In this document: piece by piece, positions 10,565-24,114 of the stretch
How positions within the stretch are numbered: the stretch's first letter is position 1
How the letters are laid out: every line of letters begins with the position of its first letter
From: [Mycoplasma] gypis
GTDB taxonomy: Bacteria > Bacillota_I > Bacilli_A > Mycoplasmatales > Metamycoplasmataceae
Direction of reading: 5' to 3'
Length of the DNA stretch: 64,000 bases
Assembly (NCBI RefSeq): GCF_016924775.1
Contig: NZ_JAFFTD010000002.1
Span: 124,001 to 188,000 of the forward strand
The notes under the pieces: model-generated
Seen by the model: the letters and a program-made list of their open reading frames with translations, nothing else
The model's database searches: none
Told to the model about the DNA's origin: nothing
Position numbers and translations under genes: made by a program

Positions 10565-13500
10565 ATGTCGCAAAGTAAAAAAGTAAAGATTGTTGGTTCC
10601 TTGGCAATAGGATTAACAGCAGCAACGGTAGGTTCAACCATTTATTATTTGGTAAAATCGTGTGCTGATGATAATGCTAATTTATTAAAGTTAGAAAGAA
10701 AAATTCAAGATGCTAATGATTTTATTCATTCTTTAAAATCTAAAGAATTAGTAGAAGATTCAAAAGAGCTTGAAGATTTAATTAATCAAATTAATTTAAA
10801 GAAAGACAGTTATAACAAAAAGCAAATAGAACAAGCTATTAAAGATATTGATAACAAAATTAATGAATTAAAAAATAAAACTGCAAATGATAAAGCAAGT
10901 AAATTAGATTTATTGAATAAAGAAATTGAAAATGCTTTAAAAACAGTTGAAAATTTAAACGCATCCCATTACTCTAATCAAGCAGCAGAATTAAAAAAAA
11001 TAATAGATTCAATCCAAAACAAAAAATTAAACGCCGAAACAAAAGAATTAGAACAGTTATTAAAATCGCTTACTCAATTAAATGAAGTTGACAAAGATTT
11101 AATCGATAAATATAATGCAACAAAAAATATTCTTGGTGATTTATTAAATAAATCAAATCTTCTTATTAAACAAGTTAATGTTTCCGACATAAAAGATCAA
11201 GGAGAAAATTTAGAAAACTTAATAAAAGATTTAGATTTAGAAAAATTAACACAACAAGAACTTGAGAATAAAATTCCTTCAATCACACTAGAGTATAATG
11301 ATTTAAAATCTAAGTATGATGATTATGTAATAAAATTGAAAGCAGCTCGTAGTGCAGAACAATTAATCGAAAATAAAGTTGTTGATTTCATAAATCAAAA
11401 TAAAGTTGCATTCCCTAACATTGTAAAAGAATTGGAAAATGCGAAAAATAATGTTTTAATCTCAAAGAATGAGAACAAAATTTCTTCTTTAAACAAAATT
11501 TCTAAACAACTTAAAGATTTACTAGAAAAAGCTGATAGTGATAAAATTAAAAAACAAATTGAAATTTTAAAATTAAGTACAGAAATTCAAAAAGCCCACG
11601 AAAATATAAAAGAGTTAAAAAAACATTCAAAAAATAAAGAAGCAAATACTTTAGAAGAAATCTTGAATTCAATTTCGACAGATAATAATTCAAAAACAAT
11701 TGAACAGTTAAAGCAAGAGGTTGATAAACTTTCAAAGGCAAATAAAAATGTAATAAATTCTCTTGAACAATTTATGAGTGAAAAAGAAAATATTAAAAAC
11801 AAATTGAGTAATCTATTAAATGAAGTTAAAAACTTTTTAGAAAATAATAAAAAAAATAATCAAACATCTTATGTAAATAATGATTTATATCCAGTTTATA
11901 ATGAAACGATAGATAAACTAAATTCTGAGAATATAGATGAATTAAAAAAAACATTAGATAAATTAACAAATTATTATAAAAAAGCTAAAAAAGAAGTTGA
12001 AAATAAAGAATCAAATATCCAAAAATTAAAAAATTCAATTCAAAAAGCTAATGAATTAATCGAAGAACTAAATAAAAATGAAATTGATTCAAACGAACTT
12101 AAACAACTTGTCGAACAATCTAATAACACACCTAACATGACTTCTAGTCAAGTTAGTGATTTAAACAAGAAAATTTTGATTGAAATTAACAAAAAACAAA
12201 AAGAATTAGATAATAAAAAAATGATTTATTTAAAATCACTTGAAGACATTAAAAATGCTTTGAGAGATTTTCGAAATCTAAGTGCTTCATATCAAGACAT
12301 TAAAGATGAAGCAAAAAACATTTTAGATTCAATTCCAAATACCGACAATATGGGTGCGAAAGAAACTGAAGAATTGGTCGAAACTTTAAAAAATAAAATC
12401 AAAGAATTAAATAATAAAAAAGAAGCGAAAGAAGAAATATTAAATCACTTAGAAGATTTAAAAAGTAAAGCTGAAAGAATAAAAAAAGAATTAGAAGATA
12501 ATAGCCAGAACAGTTCCGCAAATGAACTTGGTAAAAAAATAATTTCTTCGGATGACCCCAAATTAAACGGTAAAACTGTTGATCAAATTAGAAAAGAATT
12601 TGAAAAACCTCTTGAAAGACAAATTGAAGAAGCTGAGCATGATCTGAGAGTTTATAATAAAGATACTGAAAAAGCTAAAATTGATTTAAAAAATCGTATT
12701 GAAGAAGCAAAAAAATTATTAGAAGAATTGAAGAAAAACCCTGAAAAATATCAAAATATTATTGATAAATTACAACAGGCTATTCCAACCGATTACGAAA
12801 ATGATAATTTTGGACAATTAGACAAAAAATGAAAAGATCTTTCAAAAGCAATTTACGATGCTCAAGATACTAAAGAATTAAAAGATGAAGCAATTAATAA
12901 TCTTGCAATCGCAAAGCAAAAAGCTAAAAATTTAATTTTACAATTGCAAGAAAATAATTTAGATAAATCATATTTAGAAGAAAAACTAAACGCATCTAAT
13001 ATTGATTTAGGTAATTTGAAGGCTAAAGAAATTCAAAAATTAGCAACAATACTTTCTGAACAAAATTCTATTGAACAAAAAAATATTAATGATGCTATTA
13101 ATGCTAAAAAAGATCAATTGACATCAAAAATTTCAGAGTTTGAAAGTCAAATTAAAAAATATGGTTATAAATACCAAAACATTATTAATTCTGCAAAAGA
13201 TGAAATTTTAAAAGTAAAGGAAAGTTTTGCAAATGTAACTAATGTTAACGAACTTGACAAATTAATTGAAAAAATTGATAACGCAAGAAAAGATGCACAA
13301 TCTGAATATGAATCTAAAAAAGTTATATGAGACAGAATAGATTTAATCACAAAACAAGGTGAAGAAATTAAAAATAAAATAATATCAAAACCTGAATATA
13401 AAAAATATCTAGACCCTTTAAAAATATCACTTACAAAATCGCAATCAACATCTGAAAATACAATGAATAATCAAGAATTGCAGAATAACATTGAAAAACC

Positions 13501-16500
13501 TTTGCAAAATTCAATTACTTCTATTTATGAAAAGATTAAAACAGACTTAACAGTACTAAAAGAAAAATTTGATATATTGTCATTAGAATTGAGTAAAAGT
13601 CCTAGATACTCACAAATACTTTCAACCTTGCAAGAGGCTGATCCTTCCGATTTTTCAAATGATGATATTTTTACTTTATTGAATAAAATGGATAAATTAA
13701 GCAAGGCTATTCAAAAAGCTGAAGAATTGAAAATAGAAAAAGATAAACAATTATTAAGTGATAAATATGATGAAATAGAAATATTTAATAATTCATTAGT
13801 TTCAAAAGAAGAAAATTACGAAAAATTAAAGAAATATACACAAAACTTGCTAGATAATAATCCAAAAATGCCACAAGCAACATATGATCAAGATGCAGAA
13901 GTTTTAAGTAATTACGAAAATTTAAACATTAAAGATAAGTTGGAATCTTGAAAAGCAGTTATTGCTGCTCAAGTAGATGCTCAAAAAGAAATTCAAAATA
14001 TTCAAAACAATGAATCTTGACAAGACCCTGAAATTGCAAATATGTTGACCGAGTCTTTAAAATTAACTGAAGATTTAAGTTTATTAACTAAAGATAAACT
14101 TGATTCGCTGTTAAAAAATATCCAAAATGCAAAAGTTCTAGCTGAAACTGAATGGCAAAAAGCAAGAAGAAAACGTGCAGGATTAAAGCAAACATTAGAA
14201 GATAAAATTTCAGCATTAAGTAAACAAATTGCTGACTATGGAAAAAGATATCAAAATGTTAATGATGCTGCTCAAGCAGTAATAAATAACGTAAATAATG
14301 AAAAAGATAATGCAGTAACAGACGCTCAAATTCAAGAATTGATTGATAAAATAGATCGTGCTGCAGAAACAGCAACAAGTGATTATAATTCTAAAAAATC
14401 AATTTGAGATAGCATCGACTTAAAGATTAAAGAAGCTGAAACAGTTTTAAAATTATTTGAAAATAAAAATGATTATAGTGAGTTTAAAACTCAATTAGAT
14501 AATGTAATTCAAAAAGCCAAAAGTAACGAACCTGATTCAATGACTTCCGAAATTTTAAATAGTAATATTTATTACCCTCTAAATACTAATTTAGATAATA
14601 TTAAAAAAAGCATTACTGAAATTTTGAAAGAAAATATTAAAAATTACGATTATTGAAAAAATGAATTAAATAAAAATCCTGAAAGATATAGCGAAATTAT
14701 TGAAAAAATTAATAATAGTAATCCAGGTAATTATCAAAATGATAATACTAAAACTTTAATAATAAAAAATGAAAAATTAAAAGATTTATTTGAAACTATA
14801 AGAACCGATAAAATTGCAAAAGACAAGCAATTATTATCTGAAATTTGAGATGAAACAAATAAAATACTTGATAATTTAAATGGTAAAAGCGAATACACAC
14901 AACTTCAAAGTTATTTAAATTCATTGTTGCAAAATAATCAAAAGATGCCAGATGCAACATTTGCTCAAGATGAAGAAGTGTTAACCGCTTATGAAAATAT
15001 TTCTGCTGTTCAAGACAAAATAAAAAATTGAAAAGCTTTAGCTAAAAATAGAAAAGATGCACAAAATGAAATAGAAAAAGTAGAATCGTGGCAAGATTCT
15101 CAAATCAAAAACGACTTAGAAACCGTTTTAAATAAAGCTAAAGATTTATCAGAAAAAACAGCTGACGAAATTTCTGAAATCAATAAACAAGTTTTAAACG
15201 CTTTAGAAACCGCTAAGCGAAACTGAACAGAAGCAATTGCCCAACGACAATCTCTTAAAGAAAAAAATAATCAACAGATTAAAAAAATAAACGAATTAAA
15301 AGATAAATTAGGGGAAAACAATCCCCTAAAACAGACTATTGAAACTGTAATTAGAGAAAACGAAAATTTACTATCAAACAATTCAAAAACAAATAAAGAA
15401 ATAACAAAACAAAATGAAGTATTGCAAAAATTTATTGATAATTTTGAAAAATACAATACTTATATTATGAAATACAATGAAGCAAAAGAATTAGAAACCA
15501 CATTAGAATCAAAACCATATTACAATTCACAAAAATTAACAGAATATAAACAATTTTTAGAAACTGCAAAGACCAATGTGGTTGATAAAATTATTGAAGG
15601 CGAAAGCATTGATGATTTTGAAGATAAATTGCAAAGTCTAAATCAAAATTACAATAACATGAAAGCAGAAAAGGAAAGAATTGATAGAGAAAGATTAGAA
15701 TTAATTGAAAATTACAAACAAAAAGTTTCTGATATTAATTCATTAATAGACGAAATGAAGAGAAAACCAACTCCAGAAGATTTTGAATCACCAATTCAAA
15801 ATATGGAATCAGGATTAGAAATAAATAGCATTAATGAAAGCACAACAGATAATTCTATCATTTCCACAAATACTGAAAAATTACAAAAAGTTTACAAAGA
15901 TGCAAAAGACTTTCTTGATAATTGGGCTTTAATGAAACAAAATATTGCTGATTTCCTAGATGGTGAAGTGAAACAAAAATTAGAAAATTCAATAAATACA
16001 TTAAATTCACTTAAATCAATGCATTTTAAAGATTTAAAATTAAACGATGTAAGACTTAATGTTGATTCTGAGATAGATCCAGTTATTAGTAAATATCAAA
16101 ACAGTTTAAATAAATTGAATTCGAAAAGACTGTATTCAACTTCATTAAAAGAACTATACAATCTTTCAGTTTCAACCAATAAAGATTGAAATGATGGTAT
16201 TGATTTATTGAAACAAATTAAAAAGCCACTTTATGATCAAGCTGATGAATACTATCATAAATTTGGATGATTAGGTTATTATGGTACATCTCCTACAAAA
16301 TATGATTTAACTAGCGCATATTTTAAAGATGGAGACAGATCTGTATTCTGATTTACCGGTGATTTAATAAATGGAAATAATCAAATAGTGATGCAAATTA
16401 AGAGTTCTATTGATAATAATATTCCAAAACTAGATGTTGAATTTGAAGAGAAAGATCAAGATTGAACAGATTTATTTTCTATTGATAAAACAAAACTGAA

Positions 16501-16960
16501 ATGAAAATCATTTGATGATTTATACGTACAAAAAATAAAAGAAGTTTTTGAAAATATTACATCTTCATTAAGAGTAATCAACAAGTATCAAGAACCGACT
16601 GAAGAAGAAAATAGAATGTATACATTTAATATTGAAAAAAATGCATATCTGTTATGAGCTTACGGTAAAGTTTGAAATTCTATTTATGGAAAAATAAGAG
16701 TATTACCAGAAGCTATTCAGAAAGAATATAACAATTTTAGAGATGCTATTAATAAATGATACTGAAAAAATCAAGAATTTGATTGAGCAAAAGTTTCAAT
16801 TATTCCTAATATTGATGGGTCCCCTACAAGATCTTCATTCTTAAACACTCAAGATTTTGCGTGAGAAAATTTAGGCAAATATGCATATGCATTGGAAAAA
16901 GCATACAGAGAACACAATGAAGAAATTAAGCCAGTGTGATTCCCATTCCCAAAAGAATAA
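10565..16960 (+). CDS. Second giant anchored coiled-coil protein, 2,131 aa
   Basis: One open frame with TGA as Trp, with AAGGAG 5 bases before the ATG. Residues about 8-30 form a signal/anchor (VGSLAIGLTAATVGSTIYYL) followed by KSCADDN; the Cys could suggest lipidation, but the hydrophobic core is longer and the lipobox is poor. Residues 40-1,880 are almost pure Lys/Glu/Asn/Leu coiled coil. Residues 855-1,572 contain two tandem copies of a 359-residue unit. The last 250 residues are rich in aromatic and TGA-encoded Trp residues and end PVWFPFPKE, a likely globular head. It is probably a surface or cytoskeleton-linked protein, paralogous in design to the gene at 104. Function is unknown. Confidence 0.88.
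13127..15280 (+). repeat. Two-copy 1,077-bp internal tandem repeat in the giant gene
   Basis: Copy 1 is 13127-14203 and copy 2 is 14204-15280. Landmarks recur at the same spacing: the KKVIW/KKSIW Trp codons are 1,077 bases apart (13328 and 14405), and the MPQATYDQD and MPDATFAQD motifs lie about 1,080 bases apart. The protein-level copies are diverged, so the duplication is old. A shorter related segment (PEKYQNIIDKL, near 12745) precedes copy 1. Confidence 0.75.
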
Positions 16961-16987
16961 ACCTTTAATTAATTATTATGTTTATCT

Positions 16988-17031
16988 TCAAACAAAGAGC
17001 GAAACGTTTTAATGTTTCGCTTTTTGTTTGA
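16988..17031. terminator. Long terminator hairpin after the second giant gene
   Basis: An 18-base stem, TCAAACAAAGAGCGAAAC with GTTTCGCTTTTTGTTTGA (one mismatch), 8-base loop, followed by T7. It lies between the giant gene and the convergent pseudogene and may serve both. Confidence 0.85.
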
Positions 17032-20000
17032 TTTTTTTGGCTATTCAATAATGGGAAGAGAAATTATTGAGAGTAACTAAATTCATTTTAAGAAGATGCA
17101 TTGCTAAATATTATTTATTGTTTAATTTTAAAGGCTATTCTTCATCGTTATTAATTAAACAAAAAGTAATTAAATTCAGCTGTTTGATATTTTAATGGTA
17201 CTCCTGAATTTATTGTTGATATAATTACCGTATTCATCCATTACTCCTATTCCTGAGTTTCAGGATTGTAATAGGTTAGCAAATATTCTCATTTACTACT
17301 AAACCCCATAATAGTTGGTTTTATTAATAAATATAGCCATTTTGTTTTCAGTATGGAAACCCGTTAAAAAAGTACAGAAACACTATTTGCATTAAATTTA
17401 TTAATTTGCATGTTTTGGTCGTATTCTAAATAAAGATATTCTCAAATAATTAGTTTAATGTTTTCAATTTTCATATAACTGAGTAGTTTGAATTTTACCT
17501 TCATACTTAGTTTTTTGACTCATGCTTGAAATACTAAAACTATATACTGTTAAATCAACAAACTATTTTTGTCATGTGTGGTATTAAAAATATGATTCTT
17601 ACCGGTTCAAATTACTTTCCCTTTACCTTGAGTTACATATAAACCACCTCAATAACAAAACCATTTTCAATATCGTTTTGGAATTAATTTCCAGCTCTTG
17701 TTAAAATAAAATTGCTTTGATCATCGGTATTTGTATAACTTTTTTCGTCATTATTAAAATCTATAACATGATTGTTAGTTATTAAAAGATATTACCCCAT
17801 CTTTCTTAGAAAAAATATTTCCTATCATCATTGTTGATCCACAATTTATTGCCGTTGAACGCGATATTAAATCTTTAATTTGTTTATTTTAAACATTTTT
17901 TGCATTAATTAATATATTATTAAAACAATAATCGTCGTGAAGTTTATAAATTATATTTTGGCTAGGGTTATAATAAAAAAGATCATTTTTATCATAATTG
18001 GTTAATTATAAAATTGGATTATTTTCTTGGTTGAAAATAAAATTTTTATAACTCAATATTGTATTTGCTTGTCAATACTCATTTTCAATATTCTTTTATA
18101 TTGAAACCTTAAATCAACCGCATATTTATCGACATAAATTGATTTAGATTCATTAAATTGTCCTCAATCATTAAATTCATAATCTTTTTGTCTATTAACA
18201 AGGAGCTCATCGACAATATTTTTTGTTAATATTTTATATTTTTCTTGGTTTAAGAAATCTTAAACAATTGTTATCATCACTCCTGAATGTTAAAACAAAA
18301 ATAATTGTTATCGAATTTCTATTTTTTCTTTCAACAGTTTGTGTTGCTTCAAAACTAAATTCATTTTTATTTTCTAAATTAGAGTAATTAATGTTAAAAA
18401 AAAGACCACTTTTAGGATCAGTAAGCCTATCGATTCTTTTTGCGTCTAAAACAATTATTCCTGCTCATAACCTTAGTTGAATTTGCACATTTTTGTTATT
18501 TGTATTTAACAAAGTATCTTTAATGTATTTATGTTTTAAAATTCAAGAAGCTTCTCTATCATTGATGTTTCATAAGCTATCTAGATAATTTAATTCAATT
18601 TTTCGATTTCTTAAAATTTGATCATTTTCTTTAAAAATTTTAATTAAATTTTTATTTTTAACATTTAAATTAGTAATTAAATCGGAATCTGAATAGCTTT
18701 GTTGGTTTTTTTCTTTTCTAAAAGCTTTAATTTTTATATCAAGTATTACCTTCGATTGTTTTATCTCCGTTTCGATATTTAAAACGAGTAAAAATTGAAC
18801 CTTCTTGATCGTTTGGTAGTTTTACTTTGCTAATTTTAAAATTATTATTATTTCTTAAAATAAAATACCCATTATTAATTATTTCTCTTGTATTGATAGT
18901 TAATTTGTGATTATTTTGATTATAACCGTAAAATAATTTGAACTCTATAGGACTCAGTACATTTTCAATACCATTTTCATTGACAAGAGTAAAGAATTCA
19001 GTTGGACCTTGAATTTGATTTTGATTTCAAAATCATCATAAGTTATTAAATTTAACATAACTTCTGGATATAGTTGTTCCAAAATCTCATTTCTGAAATT
19101 TGAAAGCATAATTTTTTGAGTTGTTTTAAATCTAATTTCCGGATTATTCTTATTAATGAAACCAAGCTTAAATGACATTGAGTATCCTTTTCTGCGAGTG
19201 GGTTTAAATTCAACATCATAGTAATACAAAAAGAAAGAATCTATTAGTGGTTTTAAATTTAAATTATTATTTGGATCATTTGATAAACTACCATCAGATG
19301 GTGTTTCAGTTGGCTGTGCTGAAGAATTTTCGAAGCCATTTGTATTAAATCCTTCGACCTTTTCATTTTTTATTGATTCTGATTTTAGTCTTAAAACAAA
19401 GTTTATCTTATCAAAAGATTTTCCTTGCTTTATTATTTGTGGGGAAATTATTTTTTTCCTTTTGAAAGACGATAGTCAAAATTAGAACCATTAATTTTTG
19501 AAACTAATTCTTGTATTTGTTTTTCGCTATCATTTTTGGTTTGATAATTAAAATCATCATCAGTGAATCATTCATTATTATTAATAGGTTTAATATCTTC
19601 TTTTGTAAATGGTTTAAAGTAATTTAAATATATAAAGAAACGATTAGCGGTATTCTTAATCAGTTTATCTTTGTGGTATATTTCAAGATTCAATCTTACT
19701 CAACCTTGTAAATTATTAAAAGTTGTTTTTTCTTTATTTATTTTCAGTGAAAAGTTGTTTTTTGAAGGTAATTCAAAAATATTATTAAAAACTTTTTGTC
19801 AATCTTGAGCAAGATAATTTGTTTGATTATGGCTCTCATTTTTTATTTTCATTTTTAATCAAATATTAGATTCTGAAGTATGGTTTCTTTCGTTTGTTTG
19901 TGTGCTTAGGATATCATTATAAAGACTTTGAAAATCTAAAGAATTTTTTAGATATTGTTCAAAGTTATTAGGGGCGAAAGCAACATTTAAAATTACTTCA

Positions 20001-22712
20001 TCATCATTTCTGCCTTGAGAATTCTTTACTTTGAAATTAGCTTTAATTATTTGTAGCCTTTCATTTATTTCAAAACTTTGCACTAATTTTCAGCCATTAT
20101 ATTTATCATTGAATTTTGCAAGGTTTCTTAAAATTTTTTTAATTTGTGATTCTTTTGACTTTTTATCAAGTTGTTCTCAACTTCTTGCTTCAAAAGTTTT
20201 TTTATTTTTTTGATTTTGTAGAAATTGTTGTTTTAGAAATTTTTCGAGAGATCCATATGGAAATTGCGACTTATAATATTCTGAATTTTTAAAACCGTCA
20301 CTGAATCCAAAACCAACCTTAGTAATTAATCTTGTTTTTCTTCAGTAATAATTTCAATTTCTTTTGTTTTAATATCAAACGTTTTTATTAATTTATTTTT
20401 TCATTAATTTTTTTATCTGGTAACTGAAATAATCACCTAATTTAAAAGTAAAATATCCACCAATTTTTGTAGTTTTTTGTTAAAAATCTTTTTTAGATAT
20501 TTGATTAATATTTTTAAAGTAAAGTGAATCAGGATTATAATTAAAATATTTTCCAAACGATGATAAATCTATTGCTGAAATTTTTTCGTTTAAATCATTT
20601 TTAAATTCTAAAGATTTTTCGAATGAAACAAGTTGATTATTTTCTGGGTTTATTAATACTTCAAGGTTAAAAACGAGTTTATTAATATTCTCGTCATCAA
20701 GATTTATTGAAAGCAATTGTGTTTTATTTGCTGTATTATTAACAAAATTAGTATAAATTTCGTAATTATTTTCATTAATAGACGCTGAATAAAGTAGGTG
20801 ATCAAGACCAGCTGAATCAATATTTTTATTAAAAGAAAGCAAGGTGTTTTTAATCATATGTTTCTTGAAGTTTAGATTAGGGTTTTTGAATTGAATTGTA
20901 TATTTTTTTAACTTCCGACACTAATGTTTGTTTGTTTGTTAACTTCTTTTTCAATTCTTCTTTACTGTTAGTATTGTTAGAAGAGTTTATTTTTTGATTC
21001 GTTTTTTGTTTTCATTGTTTTAAAACAGCGTTACCATCTAAAATTTCATTTCAATTTAAACTAAAAGACATAATAATATCTAAATCAGATTTTAAATTTT
21101 TAATAGATTCAAATATATTGTTATTTAACTTATTATCAATAATATGATTATTAATGTCATTTTTTAAGGTTTAAAATTTTTGTTGATTTTGCTTTGAAGA
21201 ATTAATGAATTCATGACTAATAAAGAGATTATTAATATTTAAAAGTCTATTTCTTAGTAAATTTATATTGTTGAATAATTCATCTGCCTGCTGTTTTGCT
21301 GTTTTTAAATATTCTGCTGTATTAATTCTATCCTGTAACTTTTGTTTAATAAGTGTAAATGTTGAATTGATTACAAAAGATTTAAATTCATCAATAAAAT
21401 CATTTTTACTTTTTTAAAAATTATTTTTTGCAACTTTTTGTTGATATTCTTAAATAAAGTTTTTAATTTTTTGGATTTTATTTAAAACATCAGAAAATGA
21501 TATTTGGTTAAAATGTTCATCTATTTCAGCTATGATGTTTTGAATTCTTTGTTGATAACTATTTTTTAAGTTTTATTTTCTTCGGAAACTCTTTAATTTT
21601 GAAAATCTAAAAATTCTGAATTAATTAAGTTTTTTTGTGAGTTTACATTTTGCAATTTTGTTTGCGAGACTTTGAAATTGCTTTCAGCATCACTAATAAA
21701 TCTTATTGCTTTTTGTAGATTTTGGTTAAATTCTTCTTCGTTTCAAGTTTGATTGAAAGTATTTTGTGTAATAAAACAAGAAATCTCTTGCATTAAATTG
21801 TCAAAATTTATATTATTACTTTCAATTATTTTTATTTTTCAATTGACTTAATTGGTTAATTTGACTTTGATATTGTTTTTCTCACTGTTTTCTTTGTGAA
21901 TTTTAGAATCTATTTTAACTTTTTCATCTTTTATTTGTTTAAAAATACGATCATTTTCATTAATTCTTTGGATGATTTGATTGCTGGCCAGAGTGCTATT
22001 TAGCTTTTTTAGATTCTTCAATTATTTTGTCTAAAGAAATTTTTAAAGAATTATAATCATTATCATTTTTAATGATTTCGTAAAAAGATTCCATTATTTT
22101 TATTTGACTAGTAAGTTTTTTAAATTCTTGTTCTACATCATTATCGATAACCTCTTTTTGGTTTGTAAAATCTTTGATAGCAAGATTAATATTATTGATT
22201 TCTAAAGAAATATTTTTAAAAAATTGTGTTTGTTTTAAATACCTGTTTTTTAAGTTTTTCTTTAACTCATTTAAAGCAAAATATTTCTGACTATTTGTTA
22301 AATTCAGTAATTCGTTTAATTTTGATACTAGATATTTTAATTATTCAGTAATTTTACTTGTTCTTACTTTTGAACTTCAATTGCAAGATTATATTTTTTC
22401 TTTAAGGCATTAAAAATTGATTTTTAATTTTAATTCATCAAAATTATCTAAATCTTGTTCATTAATATTCGTATTTAAATCTTGGGCAATATTTTCTAGA
22501 TTTTGTGATATTAAATCATTTTTTAAGATTAAAATATTTTGCAATTTTTCTTTTATTAAAATAATTAATTCATTTTTGTTTTTTCTTTCTTCATTACTTT
22601 TACCTTGCATTCTTTATTAGCTGTGAAGCTGTAATTGAAGCAGCAATAATTATTGAACCTGCAGCAAGAGAACTTATTGTGATAATTTTTCTTTTTTTTG
22701 CTTTTTTCCATT
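17032..22712 (-). pseudogene. Decayed giant surface-protein gene (multiple frameshifts and stops)
   Basis: The minus strand starts with a good GGAGG site and an ATG at 22712, giving MEKSKKK. The signal/anchor (IITISSLAAGSIIIAASITA) continues only in another frame after a poly-A run, then hits TAA, and the gene moves to a third frame (MQGKSNEERKNKNELIIL at 22610). Readable fragments continue on the minus strand: coiled-coil pieces from 22.6 to 20.9 kb, then beta-like pieces at 20480-20857, 19859-20083 and 18954-19229. The order anchor, coiled coil, globular end matches the intact gene at 104. No frame stays open long enough for a functional protein. The 3' limit near 17.05 kb is approximate. 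Confidence 0.8.
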
Positions 22713-22999
22713 AATTAACCTCCATAAGGGTTAATAAAATAACTTTCTTAAATATATAAAGTTGGAAAAAATTAGACTCTGAAATTTTTAGAAGGTTCGC
22801 TTTTCGTTTTGAACCGCTGTACCTAAAGTATAACTCCAAAAAAGAAAAGTCAAGCACATTTTCTTATTTTTTTTCGTATTTTTTTTTAACTTTTTTTTTA
22901 ACTTTATTTTTTAATCTTTTTTTATTTTCCAACACTTCCTTATATATATAATCTACAAAAAAACCAAAATTATAAAAAATGCATTTTATTAAAAGAGTA

Positions 23000-23030
23000 T
23001 AAAAAAAGCCCTCAGTATTTTGAGGGTTTT
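23000..23030 (-). terminator. Terminator-like hairpin, minus strand
   Basis: CCCTCA at 23009-23014 pairs with TGAGGG at 23021-23026; on the minus strand it is followed by T7. It lies upstream of the pseudogene and would stop minus-strand transcripts arriving from the ncRNA region. The rest of 22735-23340 is A+T-rich with no gene that I can see. Confidence 0.65.
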
Positions 23031-23339
23031 AGCTTATTTTATTTTTTTAATTATTCAAAAACATAAAAATTTAATAAATAGCGTTTTTTTAACATAATAT
23101 ATTAACAATGAATTTTTTGAATTTAATCATATCACACAAATAATTTTATTAAATTAAAATTTAAAAATTTGGACATTCTTTTCAACAATTTTTTTCGGAA
23201 TATTACCTACATACAAAAAAGTTCAGAGAAAATATAAAAATTCTTGTATTTTGTAGATGTATATATATTATACTACAAAACTAAAAAAAATAAAGTTAAA
23301 AAAATAATTAAAAATATTTTAATAAAAAAAGCAATTTTT

Positions 23340-23369
23340 TTGCAACACTTTAAAAGTGCATGATATAAT
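23340..23369 (+). promoter_or_regulatory. Promoter for a short non-coding transcript
   Basis: TTGCAA at 23340, 18-base spacer, TATAAT at 23364. No gene follows; the next signals are a clear terminator at 23553 and the structured elements beyond it. Confidence 0.5.
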
Positions 23370-23375
23370 AATATT

Positions 23376-23583
23376 ATAAGTAAAAAGATACTTAATATTC
23401 CTCATTAACATATAACTTCAACGAATAAAGTTTTTATGATTGTAATTTGGCATAAGTTACCTTCAAATTCCTTTTATATTAAAAAAAATAATAATAATGT
23501 AAAGAATTTTTATTTCATATTTTTATTAGAGTATAAAAAATATTCTTAATTGCAGAGCTTAATGATACGGCTCTGTTTTTTTA
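23376..23583 (+). ncRNA. Putative small non-coding transcript ending in a terminator
   Basis: Bounded by the promoter at 23340-23369 and a terminator, CAGAGC (23553-23558) with GCTCTG (23570-23575) followed by T7. The roughly 200-base span has no ORF with a ribosome-binding site. Expression is inferred from the two signals only. Confidence 0.35.
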
Positions 23584-23659
23584 TTTACATTTATTTGGTT
23601 TTTTTATTTAGCGGAGTTATAGTTTACTTGCTTATAAAGATAAATACAAAAAAATAAAC

Positions 23660-23740
23660 GTTTCTGGCCACTTATACAAGTGTAAAATAAAAAGAAACTT
23701 CGGGACACTAGCTGCAAACGTTAGTTGCCTCTTTTTTTTA
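23660..23740 (+). ncRNA. Candidate structured RNA element A
   Basis: GTTTCT (23660-23665) pairs with AGAAAC (23693-23698), enclosing hairpin CACTT/AAGTG (23669-23682). A second hairpin, ACTAGC/GTTAGT (23707-23725), is followed by TGCCTC and T8. It looks like a folded RNA with an intrinsic terminator. No known riboswitch consensus was recognised. Its 3' end resembles that of element B (GTTGCCTCTTTTTTT). Confidence 0.4.
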
Positions 23741-23822
23741 TTATTTTGGTTAAAAAATATATAATAATTATGTAAATGTATTTACAAGGTTACAACGTTA
23801 AAAAATTATTTTTTTTCGCTAG

Positions 23823-23919
23823 CTTGGTTTAGTTGCTGGAGTATGGCAGACGTTGTATTTAACCTTTTTACCATACTGAATAAGGTTTTAACCAAGGGGA
23901 GGCAGTTGCCTCTTTTTTT
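23823..23919 (+). ncRNA. Candidate structured RNA element B with terminator
   Basis: CTTGGTT (23823-23829) pairs with AACCAAG (23890-23896) as a closing stem. Inside, GTATGG (23841-23846) pairs with CCATAC (23871-23876), giving a junction-type fold. Directly after lies GAGGCAGTTGCCTC, a perfect hairpin, then T8. The G+C content is well above the surroundings. It may be an expressed small RNA or a regulatory leader. No protein is encoded. Confidence 0.45.
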
Positions 23920-24114
23920 ATTTTCTTTTTTTTATTAGGGTGGTTATCTGTTTGCTTTAATATTTTTTATTTTGATTATAACGAGCGTTTTTATTTTGGT
24001 GGGAGTTTGTTAGGTGGTGAGGTGCTTTGTTTGTTGTGGTGTTTTTAAATGGCTATTGCTTGCATTTTTTTTGCTTGTGATTGTTAAAGGTAGGGGGGGT
24101 ATTAAAAAAATACT

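Noticed and set aside
22410-22610. Intact small gene on the minus strand
   Set aside because: It is one frame of the broken giant gene; the anchor sequence lies in a different frame directly upstream.
22417-22620. Plus-strand ORFs within the pseudogene (also 20031-20213)
   Set aside because: Shadows of the decayed minus-strand coding sequence; no RBS.
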